The translations under genes and the position numbers were made by a program. A stretch of DNA of 23,036 nucleotides from HGM12587 sp964580255. Its GTDB lineage: Bacteria; Bacillota; Clostridia; Lachnospirales; Lachnospiraceae. Positions 22,932-23,036 of this stretch are shown here, one piece after another; position 1 is the stretch's first letter; every line of letters starts with the position of its first letter. The stretch spans positions 1 to 23,036 of the forward strand of contig CAZOJX010000018.1 in NCBI GenBank assembly GCA_964580255.1, in the 5' to 3' direction. The notes beneath the pieces were generated by a model. The model saw only the letters and a list, made by a program, of their open reading frames with translations. It did not search any database and was not told the DNA's origin.

Positions 22932-23036
22932 CTAAACCGTTGTATGTTTATGCAGATACTTTTCTTTTGTCGCCATGCCGCCCCTGATGTGACGTTCCTG
23001 CTTATTAACCTCCAAAACATTTCTTACCTCTTTTGC
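22932..23036 (-). CDS. spoIIID: C-terminal end of sporulation regulator SpoIIID (partial)
   Basis: The minus strand reads 34 codons without interruption from the right edge to a TAG at 22932-22934. The end has the pattern EVNKQERHIRGGMATKEKYL, which matches the C-terminal region of Bacillus SpoIIID (IRHLRGGEATKLKYK). SpoIIID is a small helix-turn-helix DNA-binding protein that sets the mother-cell gene programme during sporulation. The helix-turn-helix itself and the start lie outside the window. A terminator follows directly, so the frame is well supported despite its short length. It marks the organism as a probable spore former. Confidence 0.85.
   Translation of the reverse strand, partial: AKEVRNVLEVNKQERHIRGGMATKEKYLHKHTTV

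Overview
The window reads as a chromosomal contig piece from a spore-forming Firmicute, most likely a gut Lachnospiraceae-type Clostridium. The reasons are Gram-positive AGGAGG-type ribosome binding sites, consensus sigma-A promoters with 17-base spacers, a family mix typical of that group (YfcC, AzlCD, NhaC, NSS transporters, GH25 and DD-carboxypeptidase), and a truncated end of spoIIID at the right edge. It holds 19 complete protein genes, two partial genes at the edges and one 100-base run of N at 5043-5142, probably a scaffold gap of unknown true length. I see no mobile element, CRISPR array, rRNA or tRNA.

Left block (109-4939, minus strand): a run with short spacings from a strong promoter at 4996-5024: azlC, azlD, a calcium/sodium antiporter, a GT2 glycosyltransferase with a MarR-like C-terminal domain, and a membrane-anchored GH25/SH3 protein. 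It ends at a bidirectional terminator at 69-98. Only the last 11 codons of a plus-strand gene are present left of that.

Central block (5152-14778), the most interesting part: two divergent transcription units share a 162-base promoter region. Leftward are a Dpp/Nik-type ABC importer (substrate-binding lipoprotein, two permeases, two ATPases) and an NhaC-family antiporter. Rightward are larE, larB and larC, which make the nickel-pincer nucleotide (NPN) cofactor of lactate-racemase-family enzymes, followed by a ferredoxin with four [4Fe-4S] motifs and its own promoter. The layout suggests nickel uptake paired with NPN synthesis. No larA-type apoenzyme is in the window, so the cofactor's user must lie elsewhere. 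LarE carries three cysteines (C87, C90, C167) that fit the iron-sulfur type of LarE, which makes the neighbouring ferredoxin notable.

Right block (14865-22709): an NSS-family sodium symporter (minus); a small helical, ferritin-like hypothetical protein (plus) with a candidate forespore (sigma-F/G-like) promoter; then a minus-strand series of yfcC-type carrier, guaA, a DD-carboxypeptidase and a GH13 alpha-glucanase with an unusual C-terminal tail. Tandem promoters sit before yfcC, and a terminator at 22884-22925 separates it from the spoIIID end.

Functional calls rest on motif reading by eye. Family-level calls are firm where active-site motifs are visible; substrate assignments for transporters are inference.
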